Below are positions 6,677 to 15,151 of a DNA stretch of 18,391 nucleotides, piece by piece. A program made the position numbers and the translations under genes. The DNA lies in assembly GCA_031555145.1 (NCBI GenBank), contig JAVBUR010000065.1, positions 1-18,391 on the forward strand. The letters are read 5' to 3'. How positions within the stretch are numbered: the stretch's first letter is position 1; the number at the start of each line of letters is the position of its first letter. The notes beneath the pieces were generated by a model, which saw only the letters and a program-made list of their open reading frames with translations, had not been told where the DNA came from and ran no database searches. Origin of the DNA: JAJDIA01 sp031555145. GTDB taxonomy: Bacteria > Bacteroidota > Bacteroidia > Bacteroidales > Tannerellaceae.

Positions 6677-9522
6677 TATCCTTCCTCCGTCTTTATAGTG
6701 TAAGTACCTTGTTCGTAGTGTGCAACGCTGATCTCCGCCCAGCTATTAGCCTTAACAGTGATGCTGCTAACACGTGATATGTAACCTCCTGTTGTCGGGA
6801 TGGGGATGACAAGATCGGCGGCGGTAGTATTATTCAGCTTGTATAGCACAACGCGCCCCAACTCCAATCCTGCCACAGCAGAGAAGGCGGCCGCTGCCGA
6901 CAAGTTGATGATACAAAGCTGTGCTGTGACCGGTGCATTTGTGGGAGACGTAACGACAACGCTTGTTTCAAATTGTGTGCGATTTGAAACATCAGCAGAT
7001 ACAGAAGAAGCTATTTTGGTATCAGCAAAAACTAATTCTCTCCATGGAGTTGTTGTGTCGATTACTTTTGAATTAAATGACCTATAATATATACCACCAT
7101 TGCTACTAAAACCCAACTGACTATAATAATCCCCATTATACTTGGATAAAGCAAGTATTGAATTGGCGTTGTTGTCTGCCGGAAACATACCAGTAGCTGA
7201 CCGTAACTTAGTATATTGGTATTGGATTGTCCCGTTTCCACCGACCACTGTAACGCCACCTTCCCTTTCTCCGACGAGTAATCTTGCATTGGGAACTGTT
7301 GCATCCAAATCATTCGTGCTGACAACTGTAACATCCGTGACTTCATCAACACCATCTACAAGGCGTTGGAAATCGGTGTTGGCGCCGTTTTTGATGTATT
7401 CGCCAATAAATACAATTCCTAAATTTATTGGAGCAGATGACGCCTTTAATGCTATGTACTTTTTTGTGTTGTACACCAAAGTTACCACAGATAAACTAAG
7501 TGACAAATTATTTTTTTGCGCGATAACATTTCCATACGACATCCTGTAAGCACTTCCTGCTACAATCTTATGCTGACCACACTGAAGGGCTGATCCAGAT
7601 TTCAATCCTGCTTGTGAGAAAAAAATTCCGTTTAAGTATGTCTTTTCTATATCTACACCATCATACGCATAACCAAGTAACCAATACGTAATTTTGGCAT
7701 CGCCATTTACTGGTATCACATACCTTCTCCCAAACCCTTCATAGTCTATCATTGCGGACTGTTTGGGGGTGAACTTGACAAGGTTTGTTACGCCTTCGGA
7801 AGGAATTGCAGAATCTGAAACAGAATCAATTCTATTGCCACTGGTGATAAAATTATCCCACCCATAAACCTTGTAACTAAAATTTGCACCGACAACTGGA
7901 GCCCAGAAATGAAGATACTCATTATACGTAAATATTGATATGTCTCCAATATTATATCCATTATGGACGGAACCATATCTAGCGGCCTTTCCTCCAACAT
8001 CCACATATGCGTGCATATATGTATCTATTGATGGGCGCACATCAGCGATTGATGTACCATGCGGGCTTCCTGTTATGTGTATAGTTATAATTGCGCTTGA
8101 AGTATTTTTAACTTTTGTCTTGATCAGAATCCCTTTTGTCGGATTATACGTGTTTTTGTATGAAAAATCGCTTGCCGAAAAACCTTCAAGTTTATCAGCA
8201 TTCGAAGATGAATCAGCTTGCCTTGACCTATCGACAACCCCATCATTGTCTGTGTCATAAACAGACTTTCTCATGTCACCGGCATCGGTGATGCCATAGC
8301 CAGATACGGTAGTGGGTTTGTTAGTGACTTCGGTGGAGAAGTTGACGGATGATTTCCAGGCTAATGAGCCGAGATCTGAGAACCATTTTTTGATTTTGCC
8401 AAACAATGTGGGTAGCGTTTCTTCGGAATTGATAGCTACTCTTGTGGGAGCTTCGGTGAATGAGACAGGTGCATTTTGTAAATCAACAGAAGTGGTTGCA
8501 TAGACACCGGAGTCCACGTATGATTGTGAAGTTTCATCCCAATTCCCATAGTTGCCGTTTGTTAATACAACTGGCGCTTTTCCGACCGGGCCGCGAGCAG
8601 GTACAGTGGTATCTGTGTATGTCTTTGTCTCAAGACTCCAAAGCCACCAGGTTCCATCCTGTATTTTAGCCGGATGTGTGTTCAATGCCTCATTATTAGC
8701 AGCCGCAGTGTTTGCACGGGCAGTAGCAGTGTTAGCTGCTTCTTTTGCTTCGTTAGCATTGGTTGCGGCGGCGTTGGCTGCTTCTTTAGCCGCAGTGACA
8801 TTTGTGGTTGCCGTATTTGCTGCTGTCGCTGCTAAGTTCGCTGCATCTTTAGCGATATTGGCGGCTTGTGCTGCGGCGTTGGCCGTATTGGTAGCCGTAT
8901 CAGCGGCGTTTGTGACGGCCGTAACCTTTGCGGTGGCTGTATTGGCTGCTGTTGCAGCGGAATTTGTATTTGTTATTGCCAGGCTTGCTTCATTTACAAT
9001 TTCGTTTATTTGGGAGCGTATTTCGGTGGCAGCTTCTATTGCGGGTTGTTGCAGCAAGGCTATTCCTTCGGGGGAGAAATTGGAAACATCCGGCATCAAC
9101 TCTGCATAGGTGAATAATACCTGATAAGCGGTATCCGGTTCTTGGCTGTACTTAAACTCAATGCCGGTTAATCCATGTCTCCATACCGGATAATCACCGT
9201 CTTTGGCCAAAGGTAATCCAATAGCAATCGCCGGGTTTTCGTTTGCACCGGTTTGGTCAACTGTAGGGGTACTACCATAGGGAAGCATTTTTATTGTGAA
9301 CTTCAATGCCGGTGTTTTTCCTGTGGCCCCCATTAGGAGTGTTAGGGGGACTTCGACTACGTTGTACGTATTACCTGCCTGTTTTAATGCAGGTAATGAG
9401 TACACTCCGTCAACACTGTTGGTCTTCGGTATTTCGCCTACTCCCTGCGAGCCCGTTGAGATAATATCCCTAACAAGGGGCGCCAGTTGTTCGGCCAATA
9501 AATTTAATTCGTTTGTTGTCAT
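6676..9522 (-). CDS. long tail fibre protein with alanine-rich coiled coil
   Basis: A 948-residue phage fibre. Residues 1-175 form the N-terminal, probably virion-attaching, part. Residues 184-278 are a low-complexity run dominated by Ala, Asn and Thr (repeated AANTAT and EAAN units), as expected of a trimeric coiled-coil shaft. Residues 288-335 contain GTWWLWSLETKTYTD and GPVGKAPVV, a module common in Bacteroidota phage fibres. Further on come GYGITDA and KLEGFSASDF, typical fibre repeat motifs, then a long beta-rich distal part that probably contacts the receptor. No tail-spike depolymerase or self-cleaving chaperone motif was recognised. The start follows an A-rich AGTAAAAGAA stretch. It is coupled by a one-base overlap to the LamG gene. 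Confidence 0.85.
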   Translation of the reverse strand: MTTNELNLLAEQLAPLVRDIISTGSQGVGEIPKTNSVDGVYSLPALKQAGNTYNVVEVPLTLLMGATGKTPALKFTIKMLPYGSTPTVDQTGANENPAIAIGLPLAKDGDYPVWRHGLTGIEFKYSQEPDTAYQVLFTYAELMPDVSNFSPEGIALLQQPAIEAATEIRSQINEIVNEASLAITNTNSAATAANTATAKVTAVTNAADTATNTANAAAQAANIAKDAANLAATAANTATTNVTAAKEAANAAATNANEAKEAANTATARANTAAANNEALNTHPAKIQDGTWWLWSLETKTYTDTTVPARGPVGKAPVVLTNGNYGNWDETSQSYVDSGVYATTSVDLQNAPVSFTEAPTRVAINSEETLPTLFGKIKKWFSDLGSLAWKSSVNFSTEVTNKPTTVSGYGITDAGDMRKSVYDTDNDGVVDRSRQADSSSNADKLEGFSASDFSYKNTYNPTKGILIKTKVKNTSSAIITIHITGSPHGTSIADVRPSIDTYMHAYVDVGGKAARYGSVHNGYNIGDISIFTYNEYLHFWAPVVGANFSYKVYGWDNFITSGNRIDSVSDSAIPSEGVTNLVKFTPKQSAMIDYEGFGRRYVIPVNGDAKITYWLLGYAYDGVDIEKTYLNGIFFSQAGLKSGSALQCGQHKIVAGSAYRMSYGNVIAQKNNLSLSLSVVTLVYNTKKYIALKASSAPINLGIVFIGEYIKNGANTDFQRLVDGVDEVTDVTVVSTNDLDATVPNARLLVGEREGGVTVVGGNGTIQYQYTKLRSATGMFPADNNANSILALSKYNGDYYSQLGFSSNGGIYYRSFNSKVIDTTTPWRELVFADTKIASSVSADVSNRTQFETSVVVTSPTNAPVTAQLCIINLSAAAAFSAVAGLELGRVVLYKLNNTTAADLVIPIPTTGGYISRVSSITVKANSWAEISVAHYEQGTYTIKTEEG
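8689..8973 (-). repeat. alanine-rich degenerate repeat region in the tail fibre
   Basis: Codons 184-278 of the fibre gene consist of degenerate repeats such as GCTGCTAA- and GCGGC-type units, encoding Ala-Asn-Thr-rich heptad-like sequence. The repeat leaves long open frames on the opposite strand, which are artefacts. Such shafts often vary in length between related phages. Confidence 0.7.
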
Positions 9523-9598
9523 TTCTTTTACTGATTTGTTTGAATAGTTGTACAGAATCTTCTATCAAGGCAGTTATAATGGCCTTTTTCGGATATTG

Positions 9599-9871
9599 TC
9601 AATATTCCTGCGTTGTTATTATTTCGTTACGGATAGCCTGCCTAAGTACCATTAATGCGACTTCATCAAGAATAGCCATCATTTCATCGAATAACTTGTC
9701 TTCGATTTCAACCGAGCCTTGCGAGTGGAAAATCTTCCGTGCTAAATCGGACATAGGTATCGTTGAAGAGCGATTGTGTAACAAGTTTCCAACGCCTTCT
9801 CTTATGTCAAGAGGTTCATACTTGCCAATACTTGTTTCAACTTTGAGTTCTTTAAAATTTACTTTTTTCAT
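9599..9871 (-). CDS. small phage protein of unknown function
   Basis: A 90-residue hydrophilic, mostly helical protein between the tail-tip and fibre genes. The start is 12 nt after the tail-tip stop. It has no signal peptide, membrane segment or motif that I recognise. Its position suggests a minor tail component, a fibre chaperone or a connector. The stop is TGA (9599-9601), and the same frame stays open for about 40 more codons, covering the 76-nt gap and running into the fibre gene. The protein could therefore be truncated or subject to readthrough, as discussed in the findings. Confidence 0.7.
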   Translation of the reverse strand: MKKVNFKELKVETSIGKYEPLDIREGVGNLLHNRSSTIPMSDLARKIFHSQGSVEIEDKLFDEMMAILDEVALMVLRQAIRNEIITTQEY

Positions 9872-9882
9872 TTTTCAGAATA

Positions 9883-12800
9883 TTATTTAGATATTGATAA
9901 TATGTAGTATACTTGGTTCATGTAGAGTAGTCTGACAGCATCTCCTTTGGCTAATACAATGTTACCATTAGAGTTTCCGCCGGAATTTTGACTGACGATA
10001 TTGCCTGAATTGTCGCGTATCCAGGTAGCGCTACCTCGGACGTTCACCACGATCTCTCCGGAGTTAGCATGATCTGCCACGATATCGATTATGTATGAAT
10101 CACTATATCCAATTTCATTGTTATAATTGTAAGAGGGCAGGTGTAGCAGATAGGAGGAAGAAGCGTAGTTTTTGATCACATATTGTTGACATCTCTTATA
10201 ATTCAGGAGAATGGTATCTGATCCGCCTGTCGTTTGGAAGTCAACATATCTTACTCCACCAATGGATGCAAAAGAGCCTGTTACTTTCACATCTCCAACA
10301 ACTTCAAGTGCCCTATTCTCTTTCGCATTAGCGACTTTTATATATATCCCATAATTGATTTCCCCGGAATTAGTAACTGTATTTTCAAATCTTCCAAGAT
10401 AACCATCTATTCCCATTGTTGCGGGAGACACGTTTAACCCTATTCCAACCCATTTCCCTGTTGAGGAAAAGCCAAGAAAGGGAGTGTTTCCTCCCGAATG
10501 GAGAAAGAATTTAGCATTTGTGCCTTCAGTCGTGTAATTATTTGTGCTGCTGATACCATTTGATTCAATCGTGAAACCTGCTATTGTGCCCCTTACTGCC
10601 GCCAGACTTTTTACATATAAGTCGTCTACGTCAATCAGTGATGTGACAATATGTCCACCTTTTATTATCGTTTCCCCTAATTCAGCAACCTCTATCTGGG
10701 TCTTGTAGGCCAATGTATCTTTCAGATCATCTATTCCTACTTTTTTATCAATTTTTTCAGTGAGTGTAGTGGCCAATAGATCCAATTCCTTAGTGACCAC
10801 TTTTTCTTTGATATCCGATTTGGCGGAATCGGCTAACATTGAGAAAGTGACCTTTCCAACTAGGTTTACTTTCTCTGCTTTGATGGTGATTTCTTCTGAT
10901 GACTGATTGATCATTGAAATAACATTGCCGCTGTGGGCAAAGAGAGTATTTCCGGTAGCTGTCGTAATGAATCCAGCCTGCTGAAGTGCGAGAACGCCGG
11001 TTTCAGTAGCGGTTACCCGTGTCGATATGGCACTGATCTTATCGGGCAATACATTGATGATTGAGTTTTCAGCAGTAGTCATACGCCCTTCTACATTGAC
11101 AACACGACTGCCCCAGATATTGATGTCGCCCGCCATTACAGACATGTTGCCTTCTGCAGTTGTGACACGTTCTCCCACTGTTTCAATCGCTGAGGCTTGT
11201 AGTAATATCTCCTTTTCAGTTTGGACGATCCGGGTCATGAACTCCGCCTTCATATCTTCGATGGAGTTATGTGCCATTGCTAACGAATAGATATCGATCT
11301 CGCCGGTAAACTTGAGATTGAAATCTCCGGTGCCATCCCAGGAACCACTTATCTCATAGGTATCGTATGCTTCGGTTACTGCCAATGCTGCTGTATGGGA
11401 AATAGGCTGGCCGTTGAATCCAACGGTTAATGTTCCGGCACTATGTACCCGATAACGGAAAGAAATGTAATAGGTGGGCCACACAGACGTACCATCTTTC
11501 ATTGCAAGCTGTGCTTTCGGTTTCAGACGGAGATATTTATTATCTTGCTTGAGGTTTGAGTTCTTCATACGGAGTACTTTCAATCCATCACGTGTGACAA
11601 TGGAAGCAATCTGTTTCTTGTCTGAATAGAACGTGTTGTTGAAATACAGGAATTTCTGCTCAACGGTGAAGAAAGATATATCGCTCAGCACCTCCCATAG
11701 GTTGGTATCGGTGGCAAAGGAAGAGTTTTGCAATACATTGTCTTTGTCGGTTATTTCCTGCCGGAGCGATTTCATTTCGCTTTCCAATCTTCCTTCAATG
11801 ACTTCAAAGCGCGTATGTACATCCTCCCCCGTATGGAGCAGGAACCGGCCTTTGGCGTACAAGTTGTCGCACATGAGGCCGTAGCCTTGCAATTGTCCCC
11901 AGTAGGGTGTGATCATCCCATCGAGTTTACCGAACCGGCTGCGGACAGCGTTGCCGGGATCGGTCTTCAGGCCGTAGATGATGTCCATATAGGGGCTGCC
12001 CGGCTCTACGGAGGTCTGTTTGATAATGCCCTTTCTGTCGGGATCCGATAGGTTGTCGACACGGACAAGTGTATCGCGTTCGGCTATTCGGCTGATATCT
12101 CCTACAAAATTTTTGTATTTGATCCAATCGATGCGTTCCTGGTTGTGGCCGAGGCCTCCGATATGCGTTTCTTCGACAACGAATTCGTATTCTTTGGTGG
12201 CTGTATATCCGTTCTCTGCCGTTGGCATGCCGGTGAAATGTTTTACCTGGACGATATCATCTTCCCGGAAAGGGTTGAAGAGGGCGCCTTCTTCCGTATC
12301 CAGGTAAATGATCTGGTTTACAGTATCGACCGACTTTACCTTCATCATGTCGGCAGTGATGATTGTGCCATTCTCACCTAAGAGTTGTGAGATTACCATT
12401 TCGTAGACGCGAAGCGTACCACGGACAGTAAGGTCGTCCAGTTCCAACTGATTCCGTTGTGCCGCAATACCTGCCGCATTGACGATCTCCCTCCAGGTGA
12501 GTGCCCACCCCGAGCCTTCCGGAAAGCCGGAGGTGAACGAAGGGGAAGAAAGATTACCGGCAAACAGGGCGTCTTTCTTGATATTCACATCCCGCAACCA
12601 GGCATCGCCGGTGGTGAACAATCGGAAGCCATCCTTTTGATTGAAGTCATTGGCGCCGGATTTGGAATAGATCGAATACGGCTCGTCGTGTTCCCCGTCC
12701 AGGATAATATTCTTGTTGAAGGTGATATTTCCCGCTGCACGGTCGTCAATGTCTTTCCTCAAATACCGCTGTTCGAGCGTTTCGGAATTAAGCAGTTTTA

Positions 12801-13050
12801 GCTTGTCGGCATCTTCGGCTGTCAGGTGGATATCCCGGGAGTACTCCGAATAGTCATCAACGGTCGATTTTACGCCTGTTAATTGCCGGTGGTCTGTTAT
12901 CCCTTCGGGCGAGAGGGATATGCCGTCGCTGGTGGAGGTGAAGATCGTTGATCCGTTACTGGTATCCGACCCGCTGCCTGTTTCTCTTCTCCGCTTACTT
13001 CTTGGCTGGGCGGTGTAAGATTTTTCTATGTAATAATATTGTTTACTCAT
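9883..13050 (-). CDS. large tail-tip/receptor-binding protein
   Basis: A 1055-residue structural protein of the tail tip. The first 30 residues are basic, then Ser/Gly-rich. The middle part (about 430-470) is a coiled-coil stretch, followed at about 455-595 by a beta-sandwich segment beginning NSSFATDTNLWEV and containing YISFRYRVHSAGTLTVGF, which resembles CBM4/9-type sugar-binding domains. Residues 600-760 carry repeated ERVTTAEGNM and RMTTAENS-like helices and the prophage-tail signature INQSSEEITIKAEKVNLVG. Then follow GTIAGFTIESNGIS and a beta-rich C-terminus. This order is usual for tail-tip proteins of siphoviruses. No peptidase catalytic motif was recognised. It overlaps the upstream hub gene by 8 nt. 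The receptor is unknown. Confidence 0.8.
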   Translation of the reverse strand: MSKQYYYIEKSYTAQPRSKRRRETGSGSDTSNGSTIFTSTSDGISLSPEGITDHRQLTGVKSTVDDYSEYSRDIHLTAEDADKLKLLNSETLEQRYLRKDIDDRAAGNITFNKNIILDGEHDEPYSIYSKSGANDFNQKDGFRLFTTGDAWLRDVNIKKDALFAGNLSSPSFTSGFPEGSGWALTWREIVNAAGIAAQRNQLELDDLTVRGTLRVYEMVISQLLGENGTIITADMMKVKSVDTVNQIIYLDTEEGALFNPFREDDIVQVKHFTGMPTAENGYTATKEYEFVVEETHIGGLGHNQERIDWIKYKNFVGDISRIAERDTLVRVDNLSDPDRKGIIKQTSVEPGSPYMDIIYGLKTDPGNAVRSRFGKLDGMITPYWGQLQGYGLMCDNLYAKGRFLLHTGEDVHTRFEVIEGRLESEMKSLRQEITDKDNVLQNSSFATDTNLWEVLSDISFFTVEQKFLYFNNTFYSDKKQIASIVTRDGLKVLRMKNSNLKQDNKYLRLKPKAQLAMKDGTSVWPTYYISFRYRVHSAGTLTVGFNGQPISHTAALAVTEAYDTYEISGSWDGTGDFNLKFTGEIDIYSLAMAHNSIEDMKAEFMTRIVQTEKEILLQASAIETVGERVTTAEGNMSVMAGDINIWGSRVVNVEGRMTTAENSIINVLPDKISAISTRVTATETGVLALQQAGFITTATGNTLFAHSGNVISMINQSSEEITIKAEKVNLVGKVTFSMLADSAKSDIKEKVVTKELDLLATTLTEKIDKKVGIDDLKDTLAYKTQIEVAELGETIIKGGHIVTSLIDVDDLYVKSLAAVRGTIAGFTIESNGISSTNNYTTEGTNAKFFLHSGGNTPFLGFSSTGKWVGIGLNVSPATMGIDGYLGRFENTVTNSGEINYGIYIKVANAKENRALEVVGDVKVTGSFASIGGVRYVDFQTTGGSDTILLNYKRCQQYVIKNYASSSYLLHLPSYNYNNEIGYSDSYIIDIVADHANSGEIVVNVRGSATWIRDNSGNIVSQNSGGNSNGNIVLAKGDAVRLLYMNQVYYILSISK

Positions 13051-15151
13051 CGAATTTTACTCCTTCATAATTATCTTTTTCAAACTGTACCATCAGTATA
13101 TCGCTCTCGTCTTCACGTAGCCGTTGGGTTTCACTTAGCAGCAGGTAATGCCCGGGGAGATTTGAGTCCGTGTATGTGCCGAACGACGGCAGCAGGGAGA
13201 CGGTGCCCGAAAGGGTATGATGCCGTTCGGCGTAATTGCTGTATACGGTGCTGATCAGCAGGCGTTCCAGCAAGTCGTCTACCCCGTTGCGGCAGAAAGT
13301 AGACCGGACGGTCTTATCGGCCGTGTTGAAGAACTGCCCCAAGGCAGTGGGCGAGGGTGTTGAAAGCGTTCCTACGATCGTGTCTATCGTAATATCTTCC
13401 ATTGCTTCCCGGTTGATCCAGGCGCTATGTTCGATGTCTTCACTTTTGACCGGGCGGTAATGCTGATTGACCAGGGCGATGGTGGGCTCTTTGTACAACA
13501 ACCAATGCATAAGCGGATAGATGTCATCGCGTAGTTTCCAACTGGTACTACTCTCGTAATCATAGGATTGAATACCCGTTCCCACTTGTAGTTCGAGCCA
13601 ACCGGCTACCGGAGGGAGATCTATATATTCGGCGTTGTCGGTTTTTTCAAACAAAACGGGTAAATCTTTATCCCGGCAATAGCCAATGATCCGTTTGTTT
13701 GATTGCCAGCCGCCGAGGCCGCTTTCGCTTTTCCGGTCACCGCTGTACCAGCAAAACCATGCATCCCCCCAAGCGCCTTCTCCGCTTATCCATTTGGCCG
13801 AAGTGTTTACATAGCTACGGCTCTGCATGACACTTTTATTTGACCAGTGGTATAAGGCTCTTCCTTCCTGGTCACGTAGCGTGAGCATAAAGGGGACATA
13901 CGTATAATTGCACCAATTCTTTAATCGGTCCCAGTTACCCGCTTCGTTAGTTTTCGACTTTTCTTCAAAAGGGTTGTAGCGAACGTCGGCCAGGAGGGAG
14001 AGGTTTAGTTTCAGCTTATACTTCGCCCTGTCGGATAAGTTAATATGGGCGATATAGGCCTGCGATGGAACTTTGAGCAACATGGCATTTGTCGCGGCAG
14101 ACGGGGTGTTCAGGTAATTCTGATAGGTGTGCGTACCGGCAGGATTGTACGATTGCACTGTCCAGGCTATACCTGTTTCCTCGCTTCCGCTATGTACCGG
14201 GTCTATCCGGAAGAAACGGGCGGAGTTGTGTTTGGTCAATCCCTTGCCTTCGTTGGATAAGGTGATGGTGAAACCTTTCTCATCTGCCTCTGCTCCCGTG
14301 TTTACCCATACGTTTATTTCTTGTCCGGTTCCGACAGACTTGGCGTCTACCACCCCTTTGAGCAATACCGTCTTTTCAAAGGGCGAAAATGCCACTTTTA
14401 CATTATTATATACCTTGTCTACTCCCAGCACGGCATTATCCGTTTCCCATCCGATCGCCTCCGGGCTGAATGTGGTATGCAGGTCATGCAGATCGTATAC
14501 AATGATCTTTCCGCTTTTTTGAATGAGTCGCAAGGCAAAGGGGCGTAGCGCTTCTTCGAGCACTTCACGGATCGTTCGGGCTTCGCCATCCTCATCATAG
14601 AAGTTCTCTGCCTGGAGGGAAATGGTGCTTGTGAGCCGGTCTGTACTGGATGCATACGTTTTTGTACTGATATGCTCCACAACTCCTGTATGCGAGATTC
14701 CACTTTGCCGCAGGGCGTATCCGATGACTTCCCCCAGGGTTACAAAACCGGTGATGTCCCACTTTAGCCTGTCTAAACAAGCCAGGTCGGAGAACGTAAT
14801 GTCTACTCCATAGCCGTTTTTGTATGCGAAGGGCTCTTCATATAGTTCGGGGTCCAGCATGCCGCTCCAGTACAAGGCTTCGTTTCGGTATACATCCATC
14901 CGTATCTGGCCGACTTTGACTGTGTACAGATCTACAAACTGCCTGTCTGTATCCGAAAACAGCGACAGCTTGGCCGAACTGCTTTGTACCGGTTCCAGTT
15001 TGTCCGTCTCCTTCCATTCAATTTCCAGAGGAGAATCCGTAAAAGCGACGGTAGTCACTGTGCCGGCATATCCTTCCTGAAATATTTCCACATCATACAG
15101 TGCTTTGTTCACACTGTAGAAGCCTCCTTTGTATCGTAGGTTCATGCTCAT
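13043..15151 (-). CDS. phage baseplate hub/distal tail-like protein
   Basis: A 702-residue protein immediately after the tape measure gene, the usual place of distal tail and hub proteins in siphoviruses. The N-terminus (NLRYKGGFYSV, then EIFQEGYAG) and beta-rich composition throughout fit a tail-tip structural protein. No enzymatic motif is seen. Its start codon overlaps the tape measure stop (ATGA, 15148-15151), so translation is coupled, and its end overlaps the tail-tip gene by 8 nt. Function is assigned from position and size rather than a recognised domain, so hub versus distal tail cannot be decided. Confidence 0.65.
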   Translation of the reverse strand: MSMNLRYKGGFYSVNKALYDVEIFQEGYAGTVTTVAFTDSPLEIEWKETDKLEPVQSSSAKLSLFSDTDRQFVDLYTVKVGQIRMDVYRNEALYWSGMLDPELYEEPFAYKNGYGVDITFSDLACLDRLKWDITGFVTLGEVIGYALRQSGISHTGVVEHISTKTYASSTDRLTSTISLQAENFYDEDGEARTIREVLEEALRPFALRLIQKSGKIIVYDLHDLHTTFSPEAIGWETDNAVLGVDKVYNNVKVAFSPFEKTVLLKGVVDAKSVGTGQEINVWVNTGAEADEKGFTITLSNEGKGLTKHNSARFFRIDPVHSGSEETGIAWTVQSYNPAGTHTYQNYLNTPSAATNAMLLKVPSQAYIAHINLSDRAKYKLKLNLSLLADVRYNPFEEKSKTNEAGNWDRLKNWCNYTYVPFMLTLRDQEGRALYHWSNKSVMQSRSYVNTSAKWISGEGAWGDAWFCWYSGDRKSESGLGGWQSNKRIIGYCRDKDLPVLFEKTDNAEYIDLPPVAGWLELQVGTGIQSYDYESSTSWKLRDDIYPLMHWLLYKEPTIALVNQHYRPVKSEDIEHSAWINREAMEDITIDTIVGTLSTPSPTALGQFFNTADKTVRSTFCRNGVDDLLERLLISTVYSNYAERHHTLSGTVSLLPSFGTYTDSNLPGHYLLLSETQRLREDESDILMVQFEKDNYEGVKFDE

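Noticed and set aside
7062..7355. Minus-strand frame inside the tail fibre gene with a hydrophobic end
   Set aside because: Same strand but a different frame from the intact 948-residue fibre; no start signal, and the fibre frame is continuous.
8552..9109. 185-codon plus-strand frame rich in Ala, Val and Leu
   Set aside because: Caused by the alanine-codon repeats of the fibre gene read in reverse; it only looks like a membrane protein.
5163..13050. Diversity-generating retroelement target or invertible fibre cassette
   Set aside because: No C-type lectin variable end, no template repeat, no reverse transcriptase, and no inverted repeats flanking the fibre genes in this window.
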